Source: an uncultured Anaerolineae bacterium (GTDB lineage: Bacteria; Chloroflexota; Anaerolineae; Anaerolineales; Villigracilaceae). Taken from it: DNA of 47,196 nt. Each line of letters begins with the position of its first letter. Position 1 is the stretch's first letter. The DNA lies in assembly GCA_903908605.1 (NCBI GenBank), contig CAIVSQ010000321.1, forward strand, positions 1-47,196, read 5' to 3'. Shown here piece after piece: positions 26,252-34,134 of the stretch. The notes below the pieces were generated by a model that saw only the letters and a program-made list of their open reading frames with translations, made no database searches and was not told where the DNA came from. Both the position numbers and the translations under genes were made by a program.

Positions 26252-26303
26252 AAAAGTGCGTGGGGAATAGTGACATCTTCCACTACGCACTTTTCATTTT
26301 TAA
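26252..26303 (+). terminator. Terminator after the nucleotide-sugar pyrophosphorylase gene
   Basis: Outer arms 26252-26261 and 26285-26294 pair perfectly over 10 bp and end in a T-run. Inner bases GGGGAA and TTCC can extend the stem. It begins 3 bases after the stop codon and has T-rich sequence on its far side. Confidence 0.85.
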
Positions 26304-26398
26304 TCATAAAATGATTTCGACTCAGTAAGCTGGGTACGACTAAGCCTGGATGCGCAGTTACCTTCAACAACCAGGTGGAATGTTTCACAGGAGGAAAC

Positions 26399-27574
26399 AT
26401 GCAGGAGATTGATCCTAAAAAATACCTTTCAAAACGCGTGGCAGCCCTAAAGCCATCCGGCATTCGAAAATTCTTCGATATCGCAGCGACCATGAAGGAT
26501 GTCATTTCGCTTGGCATCGGCGAACCTGATTTCACCACCCCACAGCCCATCCTTGAAGCCGGTATCCGCTCACTGCGCGCCGGGGAGACACATTACACCT
26601 CCAATTCTGGCAAAATGGAACTGCGGCAGGGTATCGCGGACAAGCTGGAAAACCTTTACGGTGTGAAATATGACCCGGCAACGGAAATCATTTCGACCGT
26701 GGGCGTTTCAGAAGCCCTGTACCTGGCCTTTATGGCCATCCTGGACCCTGGGGACGAGGTGATCATTCCGACACCCTGTTTCGTAGCTTACCAGGCGGAA
26801 GTCTACCTGGCAGGCGGGGTGCCGGTGGAAATTCCGAGCAGGATGGAAGATAACTTCCAGGTTGATCCGGATGAAGTGCGCGCGGCGATTACACCACGAA
26901 CCAAGGCGATTTTTATTGGCTACCCGAGCAACCCGACCGGGGCGGTAGCCGAACGCGAAATTCTAATGGAAATTGCGAAGATCGCGATAGAACACGACCT
27001 GATGGTGGTTTCAGACGAAATTTATGACCGCCTGGTATACAACTTCAAACATGTCTGCTTCCCGGCCCTGGGCGAAGAGATCAAACAGCGCACAATCCTG
27101 CTGGGTGGTTTCTCCAAGAGCCACGCGATGACCGGTTGGCGTATTGGTTTCGCCGCCGCACCGAAGGACCTGATCCAGGGCCTGCTGCGGGTTCACCAAT
27201 ACACAATCATGTCCGCACCAACCACGGCGCAGGACGCAGCCATTGAAGCGATCCGATCAGACAGCTTCGTAGATGAAATGGTGGCAGAATATGACCGGCG
27301 ACGCAAGCTAATCGTCGGTGGGTTGAACCGGCTCGGGTTGACCACCTTTGAACCGCGCGGGGCCTTCTATGCCTTCCCGAGTATTAAAGCCTCTGGGATG
27401 AGCAGCGAAGCATTTGCTGATGCGCTCTTGTTCGAGGAGCACGTGGCGGTCGTACCCGGGGATGCCTTTGGCCTGGGTGGATCGGGATTTGTGCGCTGCT
27501 CTTACGCGACGGCCTACGAAAAAATTGAAGAAGCTCTGCGTCGCATGGAACACTTCATGCAGCGCCACGGGTAG
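26399..27574 (+). CDS. Class I/II pyridoxal-phosphate aminotransferase
   Basis: 391 aa from the ATG at 26399, with AGGAGG about 5 bases upstream. Fold type I residues: Asn178 in YPSNPTGAV, Asp206 and Tyr209 in VSDEIYDRLVY, the Schiff-base Lys240 in GGFSKSHAMTGWRIGF, and the carboxylate-binding Arg in the C-terminal GFVRCSYATAYEKIEEALRRM. The GEPDF motif near residue 41 is typical of the aspartate/aromatic aminotransferase group I-gamma. It transfers an amino group from a donor such as glutamate or aspartate to a 2-oxo acid; the precise substrates cannot be told from sequence. It is monocistronic, flanked by terminators on both sides. Confidence 0.93.
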   Translation: MQEIDPKKYLSKRVAALKPSGIRKFFDIAATMKDVISLGIGEPDFTTPQPILEAGIRSLRAGETHYTSNSGKMELRQGIADKLENLYGVKYDPATEIISTVGVSEALYLAFMAILDPGDEVIIPTPCFVAYQAEVYLAGGVPVEIPSRMEDNFQVDPDEVRAAITPRTKAIFIGYPSNPTGAVAEREILMEIAKIAIEHDLMVVSDEIYDRLVYNFKHVCFPALGEEIKQRTILLGGFSKSHAMTGWRIGFAAAPKDLIQGLLRVHQYTIMSAPTTAQDAAIEAIRSDSFVDEMVAEYDRRRKLIVGGLNRLGLTTFEPRGAFYAFPSIKASGMSSEAFADALLFEEHVAVVPGDAFGLGGSGFVRCSYATAYEKIEEALRRMEHFMQRHG

Positions 27575-27583
27575 GAAGTGAGG

Positions 27584-27616
27584 ACAGGGACGGGAGAATT
27601 CCGCCCCTGTTTTTTT
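27584..27616 (+). terminator. Terminator after the aminotransferase gene
   Basis: Arms 27584-27593 and 27601-27610 pair over 10 bp with one mismatch and are followed by seven T (27610-27616). It lies 10 bases after the stop codon. Confidence 0.88.
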
Positions 27617-27619
27617 CTA

Positions 27620-27649
27620 TTGGAAATTCTTATCGCACCCCTTTATAAA
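27620..27649 (+). promoter_or_regulatory. Candidate promoter of ppgK
   Basis: TTGGAA (27620-27625) and TATAAA (27644-27649) are 18 bases apart. The predicted start (about 27656) is only about 5 bases from the ATG at 27661, so the mRNA would be leaderless or nearly so. Confidence 0.5.
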
Positions 27650-27660
27650 ATGAGGCAGCC

Positions 27661-28407
27661 ATGGAAATTCTTGGAATTGATGTGGGCGGTTCGGGTATCA
27701 AAGGCGCACCCGTAAATATCAGCACTGGTGTGCTGACAGCTGAGCGCTTCCGGATTAAAACCCCGCCGGGAGCGGAACCTCAGGCAGTGGCAGAGGTAAT
27801 CACAGAGATAGTGAACCACTTTGAATGGAAAGGGCCTGTAGGAATCGGTTTTCCAGGGCCAATCAAACATGGAATCGTAAAACTCGCCGCAAATGTTTCT
27901 GCTGATTGGGTCGGGATGAACGCAGATGAATTTCTGACGACTGCCACCGGTTGCGATGTGACGGTTGGAAATGACGCGGATGTAGCCGGTCTGGCAGAGA
28001 TGTCTTTTGGCGCTGGCGTCGGTCAGCAAGGAACGGTCGTCATGATCACACTGGGCACCGGCATTGGCTCGGCGGTTTTCCATGGTGGGGTCTTGATCCC
28101 GAACACAGAATTTGGTCACCTGGAAATTGAAGGAGAAGACGCAGAAATCCGCGCCTCAGACGCCGCCCGTCAACGCGAGGATTTATCCTGGAAAAAGTAC
28201 GCGCGCAGGTTAAATAGATACCTACTGCGAATGGAAAAATTATTCTGGCCAGATATGTTCATCATTGGTGGCGGCATCAGCAAGGATTCAGATCATTACA
28301 TTCCACTCCTGACAGTTGAAGCTCACGTCGTACCGGCCCTCTTTTTGAATGAGGCTGGCATCGTTGGCGCGGCACTGGCTGCACGGAGCCAGGCTGCGCA
28401 GCCATAA
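27661..28407 (+). CDS. ppgK: Polyphosphate glucokinase (ROK family)
   Basis: 248 aa. N-terminal phosphate-binding motif [17 protein letters not shown], catalytic aspartate in [16 protein letters not shown], phosphate-2 motif [16 protein letters not shown], and the PpgK-type [19 protein letters not shown]. The zinc-binding cysteine cluster of repressor-type ROK proteins is absent. The length of about 250 aa and the segment [16 protein letters not shown] are typical of strictly polyphosphate- or ATP-dependent glucokinases from Actinobacteria and Chloroflexota. It phosphorylates glucose to glucose-6-phosphate in the cytoplasm, using inorganic polyphosphate as phosphoryl donor. It is monocistronic, with a hairpin between it and the convergent helicase gene. 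Confidence 0.93.
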   Translation: MEILGIDVGGSGIKGAPVNISTGVLTAERFRIKTPPGAEPQAVAEVITEIVNHFEWKGPVGIGFPGPIKHGIVKLAANVSADWVGMNADEFLTTATGCDVTVGNDADVAGLAEMSFGAGVGQQGTVVMITLGTGIGSAVFHGGVLIPNTEFGHLEIEGEDAEIRASDAARQREDLSWKKYARRLNRYLLRMEKLFWPDMFIIGGGISKDSDHYIPLLTVEAHVVPALFLNEAGIVGAALAARSQAAQP

Positions 28408-28442
28408 TAGAGACCTGAATTCCTGCAAAGTGATTAAATACA

Positions 28443-28478
28443 GGCGGGATTTGCGAGTTGATGCTCGCAAATCCCGCC
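28443..28478. terminator. Hairpin between convergent ppgK and DEAD-box helicase genes
   Basis: A perfect 15-bp inverted repeat (arms 28443-28457 and 28464-28478, 6-base loop) lies between the two stop codons. T-rich but interrupted sequence lies on both sides, so it may end transcription from both directions or protect 3' ends. Confidence 0.7.
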
Positions 28479-28529
28479 CTATTTATCCCGGAACTAGCAG
28501 ACACCGGGAGGTTTTTATGACTTGTTGGG

Positions 28530-30260
28530 TTATGCCTTCTCGACCGTGAAAGCCTGCTTGCGGATGCTGTATTTGCCAGCCTTGGCGAGGACCTGCCCGA
28601 CGAACTGCTCAGGCACATCGACCAGGGTGTGCTGTTCTTCGATGTAAATCTTGCCGATGGTATTGCCGGGAATATCGGCATGATAGGCGATCGCGCCAAC
28701 CACGTCCGCAGGGCGGATACCATGCATTTTACCGATGCTCATGGTCAGGCGCACCATGCCAGGTTCATTGGACTGGAGGCTGAACTTGGCACCCAGGTAG
28801 CCTTCACGGCTCTTGGGATGGGCCGGGCGCTCAGTAACATGCTTATCAGGACCATAAGCGCGCTTCTCAGTGAAGGGACGCTTCTCGGGGAAATCATGTC
28901 GAACTGCACCACCACGCGCGGGTCGGGCCGGACGGACTTCTACAAGCTCGGTGATGGGGGCAATCGGGCGCTGCTTTTCATCACCACGGGCGATCTTGAG
29001 GGCAACCGCCGCGATTTCAAGCGGGTCCAAGCCATCGGCAACCAATTTTTCCACAATCACGCGTTCGGTTTTGCAACGTCCACGCGCCATCCAGACAGTG
29101 ATCTGTTTGGTAAGCTCAGCTTCGCGGCGAGCAAGAATTTCCTCAGTGGTGGGAACGACGGCCAGGGTAAGCTTGGAACGCGTGATGCGTTCGATATCCT
29201 TGATGCGGCGCTTCTCAAAAACTGGAACGAGAGAAATGGCGATACCAGTCTTACCAGCACGCCCGGTGCGTCCGATGCGGTGCACATATACATCGGTATC
29301 ATCGGGGAGGTCGTAATTGAAAACATGGGAGATATCTTCGATATCCAGACCACGGGCGGCGACATCGGTGGCGACCAGGACTTTGACCTGTCCGGCACGG
29401 AAGCGGTTGAGGGTTCGTTCGCGAGCATCCTGGTTGAGATCACCATTGAGCGCTTCAGATGGGAAGCCACGGTTGGACAACTCGCTGGCCAACTCACCGG
29501 TACCGGCGCGGGTGCGCACAAAAATCAAAGCAGAGGTGATTTCTTCGACTTCAAAGAGACGGGTAAGAGCCGCGGTTTTCTCGCGTTCATTCACCAGGTA
29601 ATAGCGCTGCTCTATGGCAGCAACGGTAATTTGTTCACGCTGGATGGTGACCGATTGTGGGTCACGCATATACTTATCCGCCAGGCGCCGAATGGGAGCA
29701 GGCATGGTGGCAGAGAAAAGGGCAGTCTGTCGTTCAGGGGGGGTGGCCGACAAGATTGTTTCAATATCCTCGATGAAACCCATCGAGAGCATTTCGTCGG
29801 CTTCGTCCAGAACGACGGTATGCACGGAGCCCAGGTCAAGGACGCCACGATTCAACAGGTCGATCAGACGACCTGGAGTACCGACGACGATATCCACGCC
29901 ACGGCGCAGCTCGTTGATTTGGCGGATGTATGGCGCGCCGCCATAAACAGCCAGCACACGTACATTAAGAAATTTGGCGAAGGATTCAGTCGCTTCAGCT
30001 ACCTGCAAAGCAAGTTCGCGGGTAGGGGCCATGACCAATGCCTGGGGAATACGGCTGCCAGAATGTAAATTGTGGAGGATGGGGAGAGCAAACGCGGCAG
30101 TTTTGCCGGTTCCTGTCTGAGCCTGACCGATCACATCGGCGCCAGACAGCATAAGCGGGATCATTCCGTGCTGGATCGGGGTGGGGTCCACGTAGCCAAG
30201 CGCGTCAATGGCCTGCTCCAGTTCGGGGCGCAGGTTAAAAGCACTAAATTCGGTTGTCAT
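28530..30260 (-). CDS. deaD: DEAD-box ATP-dependent RNA helicase, DeaD/CshA type with DbpA-like RNA-binding domain
   Basis: 576 aa from the ATG at 30260, which has AGGAG 5 bases upstream; the adjacent ATG at 30263 is too close. Motifs: Q-motif YVDPTPIQ, I AQTGTGKT, Ia PTRELALQ, Ib TPGRL, II VLDEADEM, III SAT, IV ALIFVRTRAG, V ATDVAARGLD, VI HRIGRTGR. After the RecA-like core come a helical dimerisation-like part, a basic linker (about 445-490), and a C-terminal RRM-like DbpA/DeaD domain (from about 495, GYLGAKFSLQSNEPGMVRLTMSIGKM). It unwinds structured RNA, usually in ribosome assembly and mRNA decay or translation at low temperature. The long structured leader fits cold-inducible control, but this is inference. 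Confidence 0.96.
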   Translation of the reverse strand: MTTEFSAFNLRPELEQAIDALGYVDPTPIQHGMIPLMLSGADVIGQAQTGTGKTAAFALPILHNLHSGSRIPQALVMAPTRELALQVAEATESFAKFLNVRVLAVYGGAPYIRQINELRRGVDIVVGTPGRLIDLLNRGVLDLGSVHTVVLDEADEMLSMGFIEDIETILSATPPERQTALFSATMPAPIRRLADKYMRDPQSVTIQREQITVAAIEQRYYLVNEREKTAALTRLFEVEEITSALIFVRTRAGTGELASELSNRGFPSEALNGDLNQDARERTLNRFRAGQVKVLVATDVAARGLDIEDISHVFNYDLPDDTDVYVHRIGRTGRAGKTGIAISLVPVFEKRRIKDIERITRSKLTLAVVPTTEEILARREAELTKQITVWMARGRCKTERVIVEKLVADGLDPLEIAAVALKIARGDEKQRPIAPITELVEVRPARPARGGAVRHDFPEKRPFTEKRAYGPDKHVTERPAHPKSREGYLGAKFSLQSNEPGMVRLTMSIGKMHGIRPADVVGAIAYHADIPGNTIGKIYIEEQHTLVDVPEQFVGQVLAKAGKYSIRKQAFTVEKA

Positions 30261-30531
30261 CATAACTCCTGATTAATTGTGCCGTCCTTCCGGACGGCCC
30301 TATCCCGAATCAAAACCGGGATTGAAAAGGGAACGTTCTGATGACTCCGTCAAATTATTGCCTGCACCGACCGGCCCTCACGGGCAAGCCGTCCCATATG
30401 GAGCTGCGCACGGACGATTGGCGTCCTCTGCGTTCCGCGCAACAAAAATGCCCGATACTTATTGAACCGGGCAAAGATTCGGAATATCAAAACATTGTCC
30501 CAAGCGATCGCCCTTCATACAGGGCCAAACG
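30261..30531 (-). promoter_or_regulatory. Long structured 5' leader of the DEAD-box helicase gene
   Basis: About 265 transcribed bases precede the ATG. Hairpins are visible at 30281-30298 (7-bp stem, directly upstream of the ribosome site), 30302-30322 (6-bp stem) and 30450-30472 (5-bp stem), with more GC-rich pairing between them. Cold-shock helicase mRNAs such as csdA have long leaders that control translation; a similar role here is inferred. No gene is seen between 30264 and 30667. Confidence 0.55.
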
Positions 30532-30559
30532 AGTATACCTCATTTTTGGATTAGCACAA
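30532..30559 (-). promoter_or_regulatory. Promoter of the DEAD-box helicase gene
   Basis: On the minus strand, TTGTGC (30559-30554) and TATACT (30537-30532) are separated by 16 bases. The predicted start is near 30525, about 265 bases before the ATG. Confidence 0.6.
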
Positions 30560-30560
30560 G

Positions 30561-30584
30561 GTTTTTCTGGGTTTTTCTGGGTTT
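30561..30584. repeat. Short tandem repeat, 10-bp unit
   Basis: The unit GTTTTTCTGG occurs twice head to tail (30561-30570, 30571-30580), with a partial third copy (GTTTT). It lies directly behind the -35 box of the helicase promoter, in the gap to msrP, and could change length by slippage. Confidence 0.8.
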
Positions 30585-30667
30585 TAGCCATGGCCAGCTG
30601 CGTTAACGTAATATTTAGACTATTATGGTAAGCTTATTCCATAATTCAAACAGCAGGAGATGCACCC

Positions 30668-31627
30668 ATGGCAGAAAAAAATCGATCGATCGGCATAAAA
30701 TCCTCAGAAATCACCCCCAAGCAGGCCTACCTATCGCGCCGAGATTTTATCAAGGCTGCGGGCGTCGTGGCCGGGTCTTTGACGCTGGCGAGCTGCGCCC
30801 CCGCAAGCCTGCAAGCTGCTTCTTTGCCGACCCCGGCCAACCCAAGCCTGGCCAGTAAAACCGATGAGCTCGGCGGGCAGGTCAATGCCTTTGAAGACAT
30901 CACCGGCTACAATAATTATTACGAGTTTACGACCGATAAAGCTGGCGTAGCTCCCCTAGCGGCTAAGTTCAAAACCACTCCATGGGATGTGGAAGTTTAT
31001 GGCATGGTCAATAAACCCAAGACCTACGCGCTCGAAGATCTGATCCGGCTGTTCCAGCCCGAAGACCGTATTTACCGCCTGCGCTGCGTGGAAGCCTGGA
31101 GCATGGTCATCCCCTGGCAAGGATTCCCGCTCTCCAAGTTATTGAAAGAAGTTGAACCAAATAGTGATGCAAAATTTGTACGTTTTGAAACAATCACCCG
31201 CCCGGAAGAAATGCCAGGATTAAAGAACATGCTTTACCCCTGGCCCTATCAGGAAGGCTTGCGGTTGGACGAGGCCATGAACGACCTGACCCTGCTAGCC
31301 ACTGGGATGTACGGTGGAGAACTGCCCGCCCAAAGCGGCGGCGGTCTGCGGTTGGTGGTGCCGTGGAAATATGGGTTTAAATCGATCAAAGCAGTCATCA
31401 AGATTGAGTTGGTATCTGAGCCCCCCGCCACCATGTGGAGTGAGATCGCCCCGAATGAATATGGCTTTTATTCAAATGTGAACCCACAAGTGGATCACCC
31501 GCGTTGGTCACAGGCCAGTGAAAGACGGATTGGCGAGTTGAATCGGCGGGAGACATTAATGTTTAATGGCTATGCCGAACAGGTCGCTCACCTGTATGAC
31601 GGCATGGATCTGAAAATCAACTATTAA
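30668..31627 (+). CDS. msrP: Protein-methionine-sulfoxide reductase catalytic subunit MsrP (YedY family)
   Basis: 319 aa; AGGAG lies 8 bases before the ATG. The twin-arginine signal is LSRRDFIKAAG (from residue 22). It is followed by LTLASCAPAS with a lipobox-like LASC (Cys43), so the protein may be a Tat-exported lipoprotein. The molybdenum ligand is Cys140 in RLRCVEAWSMVIPWQGFPL, followed by WPYQEGLRLDEAM and GLRLVVPWKYGFKSIK, all typical of YedY/MsrP. It reduces methionine sulfoxide in extracytoplasmic proteins using electrons from the quinone pool via MsrQ, encoded 16 bases downstream. Length matches the family. Confidence 0.95.
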   Translation: MAEKNRSIGIKSSEITPKQAYLSRRDFIKAAGVVAGSLTLASCAPASLQAASLPTPANPSLASKTDELGGQVNAFEDITGYNNYYEFTTDKAGVAPLAAKFKTTPWDVEVYGMVNKPKTYALEDLIRLFQPEDRIYRLRCVEAWSMVIPWQGFPLSKLLKEVEPNSDAKFVRFETITRPEEMPGLKNMLYPWPYQEGLRLDEAMNDLTLLATGMYGGELPAQSGGGLRLVVPWKYGFKSIKAVIKIELVSEPPATMWSEIAPNEYGFYSNVNPQVDHPRWSQASERRIGELNRRETLMFNGYAEQVAHLYDGMDLKINY

Positions 31628-31643
31628 ACTGCAGCCGCTCCGT

Positions 31644-32273
31644 ATGAAGAAACTTACCCTACTACAAGCCGGCGTACACCTGGCCGGATGGATCCCCCTG
31701 GCACAGATCATCCTGGACTATTTCGCCAGGCGGCTGACCGCCAACCCAATCCAGGCAATTGAACAACGCACAGGTATTCAGGCGCTGACATTTTTAATGT
31801 TTTCGTTGGCCTGCACACCGCTGGGTTCCGTCCTGGGATGGAAGGAACTCTATTTACGCAGAAAAGCGCTTGGTAATTACGGTTTCATGTACGCAGCCAT
31901 CCACCTGGCGACTTTTGTGGGGCTGGATTATGGTTTTGACTTTGAGACGATCCTGCGAGACACAGGCACCAAGTGGTACATTATGATCGGGCTGGCGGCT
32001 TTCCTACTATTACTTCCGCTGGCGGTTACTTCTTTCAAATATTGGATGAAACGCCTTGGGAAAAACTGGAAAAGGCTGCACCGCATGGTGTATGTTATCT
32101 CGCCGTTGGTGATCTTGCACTTCCTGTTATCGGTCAAGGGCGACTTGACCCGCCTGCAGGGAAACCTGGTTCAGCCCATACTGTACGGATTGATCGTGGG
32201 GCTGATGTTGGTTTTGCGCATTCCCAGCATAAAAAACGGCCTGATCGGGCTGCGCACGCGGTTGCTCGGCTAA
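31644..32273 (+). CDS. msrQ: Heme-binding membrane subunit MsrQ (YedZ family)
   Basis: 209 aa, about six hydrophobic segments. Heme-ligand candidates are His in YGFMYAAIHLATFVGLDYGF, His in NWKRLHRMVYV and His in LVILHFLLSVKG, in the spacing usual for the ferric-reductase-like YedZ/MsrQ family. It carries electrons from quinol to the molybdenum centre of MsrP. The ribosome site is weak, consistent with coupling to msrP 16 bases upstream. The stop codon overlaps the stop of the convergent small membrane protein gene by 4 bases. Confidence 0.93.
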   Translation: MKKLTLLQAGVHLAGWIPLAQIILDYFARRLTANPIQAIEQRTGIQALTFLMFSLACTPLGSVLGWKELYLRRKALGNYGFMYAAIHLATFVGLDYGFDFETILRDTGTKWYIMIGLAAFLLLLPLAVTSFKYWMKRLGKNWKRLHRMVYVISPLVILHFLLSVKGDLTRLQGNLVQPILYGLIVGLMLVLRIPSIKNGLIGLRTRLLG

Positions 32274-32497
32274 AAAATCCCGCGCAGCAAAAGCAGAAAG
32301 CCAATGATCGCCAGAGGGATGCCAACAATCGCGCCCAGGATGGTGAGGCTGACAAGCACGCCAACCAAAATCAATATCAGGCCAATCACCATGGCAACAA
32401 AACGCCCCACCATCTCAACAATGGTGGCAAGTAACATCCAAAGGGCCCAAAACGGCCAGAGAAACCAGGGTACATGGTGTTTTTGAGTAGCTGTCAT
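32270..32497 (-). CDS. Small membrane protein, function unknown
   Basis: 75 aa from the ATG at 32497, with AGGAG 11 bases upstream. Almost the whole protein is hydrophobic: WFLWPFWALWMLLATIVEMV, then FVAMVIGLILILVGVLVSLT and AIVGIPLAIIGFLLLLRGIF, i.e. two or three membrane segments with very short polar ends. I cannot assign a function; similar short proteins of unknown role are common in Chloroflexota and Firmicutes. Its end overlaps the msrQ end, and a strong hairpin stands about 50 bases upstream of its start, so any promoter must be very close. Confidence 0.75.
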   Translation of the reverse strand: MTATQKHHVPWFLWPFWALWMLLATIVEMVGRFVAMVIGLILILVGVLVSLTILGAIVGIPLAIIGFLLLLRGIF

Positions 32498-32548
32498 TTT
32501 TATAAAATCTCCTGAATAAGATATACGCCTGGGTGTAGAAAAAGGTGC

Positions 32549-32583
32549 AAAAACAGCCATCCGGCAAAAGGATGGCTGTTTTT
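32549..32583. terminator. Bidirectional terminator-like hairpin between divergent genes
   Basis: A perfect 14-bp stem (arms 32549-32562 and 32570-32583, 7-base loop) ends in an A/T run on both sides, so it can act as a terminator on both strands. It stands between the starts of the small membrane protein gene (minus) and the DsbA-like gene (plus). On the plus strand it would stop transcripts reading through from msrPQ. Confidence 0.85.
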
Positions 32584-32608
32584 ATGTTTTCAGCCTCTTT
32601 CTTCGGGT

Positions 32609-32614
32609 TATAAT
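32609..32614 (+). promoter_or_regulatory. -10 box of the DsbA-like gene, possibly giving a leaderless mRNA
   Basis: A perfect TATAAT ends 6 bases before the ATG at 32621, so transcription should begin at or very near the start codon. No Shine-Dalgarno site is present and the -35 region is weak. Confidence 0.6.
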
Positions 32615-32620
32615 GCAGGC

Positions 32621-33412
32621 ATGGATGACACAAACTCAAATTACGAACCAAAATATCCGGAACAAAACCCGGGCGAGAGCCAAACGCCTCAATCCGCGAA
32701 CTTTAATTCTGCGCCTGTAAAGCGGATTATCAGGCGGCCCCCGCCACGGTCTAACGCGCTGACCATGTGGATTACTCTACCACTGGTTTTCCTGTTGGGG
32801 CTAGGTTTTGGGTGGCTGCTGCGGGGTCAATCTGACACTTCAAACGCCAATTCTCAGGTGACCATCGATGAAAACGTCAAGCGTTACGATGTCAGCATGG
32901 ACGGCGATCCATCCCAAGGGCCTGAAAACGCGCCGGTCACCATCATTGAATTCAGCGATTACCAGTGCCCTTACTGCACAAAATGGTACGATGATGTTTA
33001 CGCGCGCTTGATGAAGGATTACGAAGGCAAGATACGCTTTGTTTACCGTGATTTTCCGCTTTATTCCATTCACCCGCAGGCCCAATCGGCTGCCGAAGCA
33101 GCAAACTGCGCGGGCGAACAGGGCGCTTACTATCAATATCACGACGCGCTTTTTGGGCAGAAAAACGGACTGGACGCGCAAGCTTATTCACTCTACGCCA
33201 GTGAACTGAATTTGAATGTGGAGCAATTTAATCAATGCGTCAGTGAAAGACGCTTCCAGGCAGAAGTAGAAGCGGACTTTAAATATGCCAGCAGCCTGGG
33301 GGTTAGTTCCACACCGACCTTCTTTGTCAATGGCCTGGCAGTGGTGGGCGCTCAACCATACGAAGTATTTAAACAAATCATCGACAAAGAATTGGCAGGG
33401 GATATTCCGTAG
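32621..33412 (+). CDS. Membrane-anchored DsbA-like thiol-disulfide oxidoreductase
   Basis: 263 aa. A polar N-terminal cytoplasmic part of about 45 residues is followed by one membrane anchor (about 48-66) and an extracytoplasmic thioredoxin fold. The active site is CPYC (Cys116-Cys119 in FSDYQCPYCTKWYDD), with a DsbA-type helical insert (AAEAANCAGEQGAYYQYHDAL) and a cis-Pro loop SSTPTFFVNG. It resembles BdbD/DsbA proteins that form or isomerise disulphides in exported proteins. It lies next to msrPQ, so the region groups extracytoplasmic redox repair functions, although the hairpin at 32549-32583 separates the transcripts. An extra cysteine in FNQCVSERR may form a second pair with the one in AANCAG. 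Confidence 0.92.
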   Translation: MDDTNSNYEPKYPEQNPGESQTPQSANFNSAPVKRIIRRPPPRSNALTMWITLPLVFLLGLGFGWLLRGQSDTSNANSQVTIDENVKRYDVSMDGDPSQGPENAPVTIIEFSDYQCPYCTKWYDDVYARLMKDYEGKIRFVYRDFPLYSIHPQAQSAAEAANCAGEQGAYYQYHDALFGQKNGLDAQAYSLYASELNLNVEQFNQCVSERRFQAEVEADFKYASSLGVSSTPTFFVNGLAVVGAQPYEVFKQIIDKELAGDIP

Positions 33413-33425
33413 TTCTCTCTCATCC

Positions 33426-33447
33426 GCCCGGTCCTGATGGACCGGGC
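33426..33447 (+). other. Short hairpin between DsbA-like and deoxynucleoside kinase genes
   Basis: A perfect 9-bp GC-rich stem (33426-33434 with 33439-33447, 4-base loop) starts 13 bases after the stop. No T-run follows, so it is a weak terminator at best. Confidence 0.55.
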
Positions 33448-33460
33448 ATGATTGGAAAAC

Positions 33461-34129
33461 ATGATGAAAAAATTTGTCGCCATTGCCGGGAACATTGGTG
33501 TGGGTAAATCCACCCTGGTGGATTTGCTGTGCAATAGGTTAAATTGGGAACCTTTTTACGAACCTGTGACAGACAACCCCTACCTGGCTGATTTTTACAA
33601 GGATATGCCCGCCTGGGCGTTTCATTCGCAGGTATTTTTTCTAACACACCGCCTGCGTGCTCATCACCTGATCGCCGGTCACAGTACATCTGTCATCCAA
33701 GACCGCAGTGTTTATGAGGACGCAGAAATTTTTGCACAAAATTTATTTATGCAGGGCCACATTAGCCCGCGTGATTACGCTACCTACCGCGAACTTTACG
33801 ACACAGTCATGCAATTCCTGCCCCCACCCGACCTGGTCATTTACCTGCGGGCATCTGTGCCCACCCTGCTCAGCCGTATCTCTGGCCGCGGACGGGATTA
33901 TGAGCGTTCAATCAGCCCGGAATATCTTTCCAACTTAAACAAGCTGTACGAAAGCTGGATCTCCAAGTTCACACTGTGTCCTGTGCTCAGTGTGCCCGCT
34001 GATCAGATCGATTACGTGGCCCACACCGGGCACCTGGACCTGATAGCACGCAAAGTGCAAGAAAAATTAACCGGTAAAGAGGAAGTGGTCTTTGCGGCGG
34101 ATGAAGTCGCCCGGGCGTCTGAAGACTGA
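33461..34129 (+). CDS. Deoxynucleoside kinase (dGK/dAK type)
   Basis: 222 aa from the first of two adjacent ATG codons (33461, 33464). P-loop VAIAGNIGVGKSTLVDLL near the N-terminus; substrate-site YEPVTDNPYLADFY; the ERS-type motif as QDRSVYEDAEIF; lid region SRISGRGRDYERSI. These are features of the dCK/dGK family of bacterial deoxynucleoside kinases (about 210-225 aa). It phosphorylates deoxynucleosides, probably purine ones, for salvage of DNA precursors. Base specificity is not certain from sequence. It may be cotranscribed with the DsbA-like gene; a very strong terminator follows. Confidence 0.92.
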   Translation: MMKKFVAIAGNIGVGKSTLVDLLCNRLNWEPFYEPVTDNPYLADFYKDMPAWAFHSQVFFLTHRLRAHHLIAGHSTSVIQDRSVYEDAEIFAQNLFMQGHISPRDYATYRELYDTVMQFLPPPDLVIYLRASVPTLLSRISGRGRDYERSISPEYLSNLNKLYESWISKFTLCPVLSVPADQIDYVAHTGHLDLIARKVQEKLTGKEEVVFAADEVARASED

Positions 34130-34134
34130 AGAAA

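Noticed and set aside
28629-30068. 479-codon open frame on the plus strand, antisense to the DEAD-box helicase
   Set aside because: The opposite strand carries all helicase motifs in order; the antisense product has no recognisable domain or start signal.
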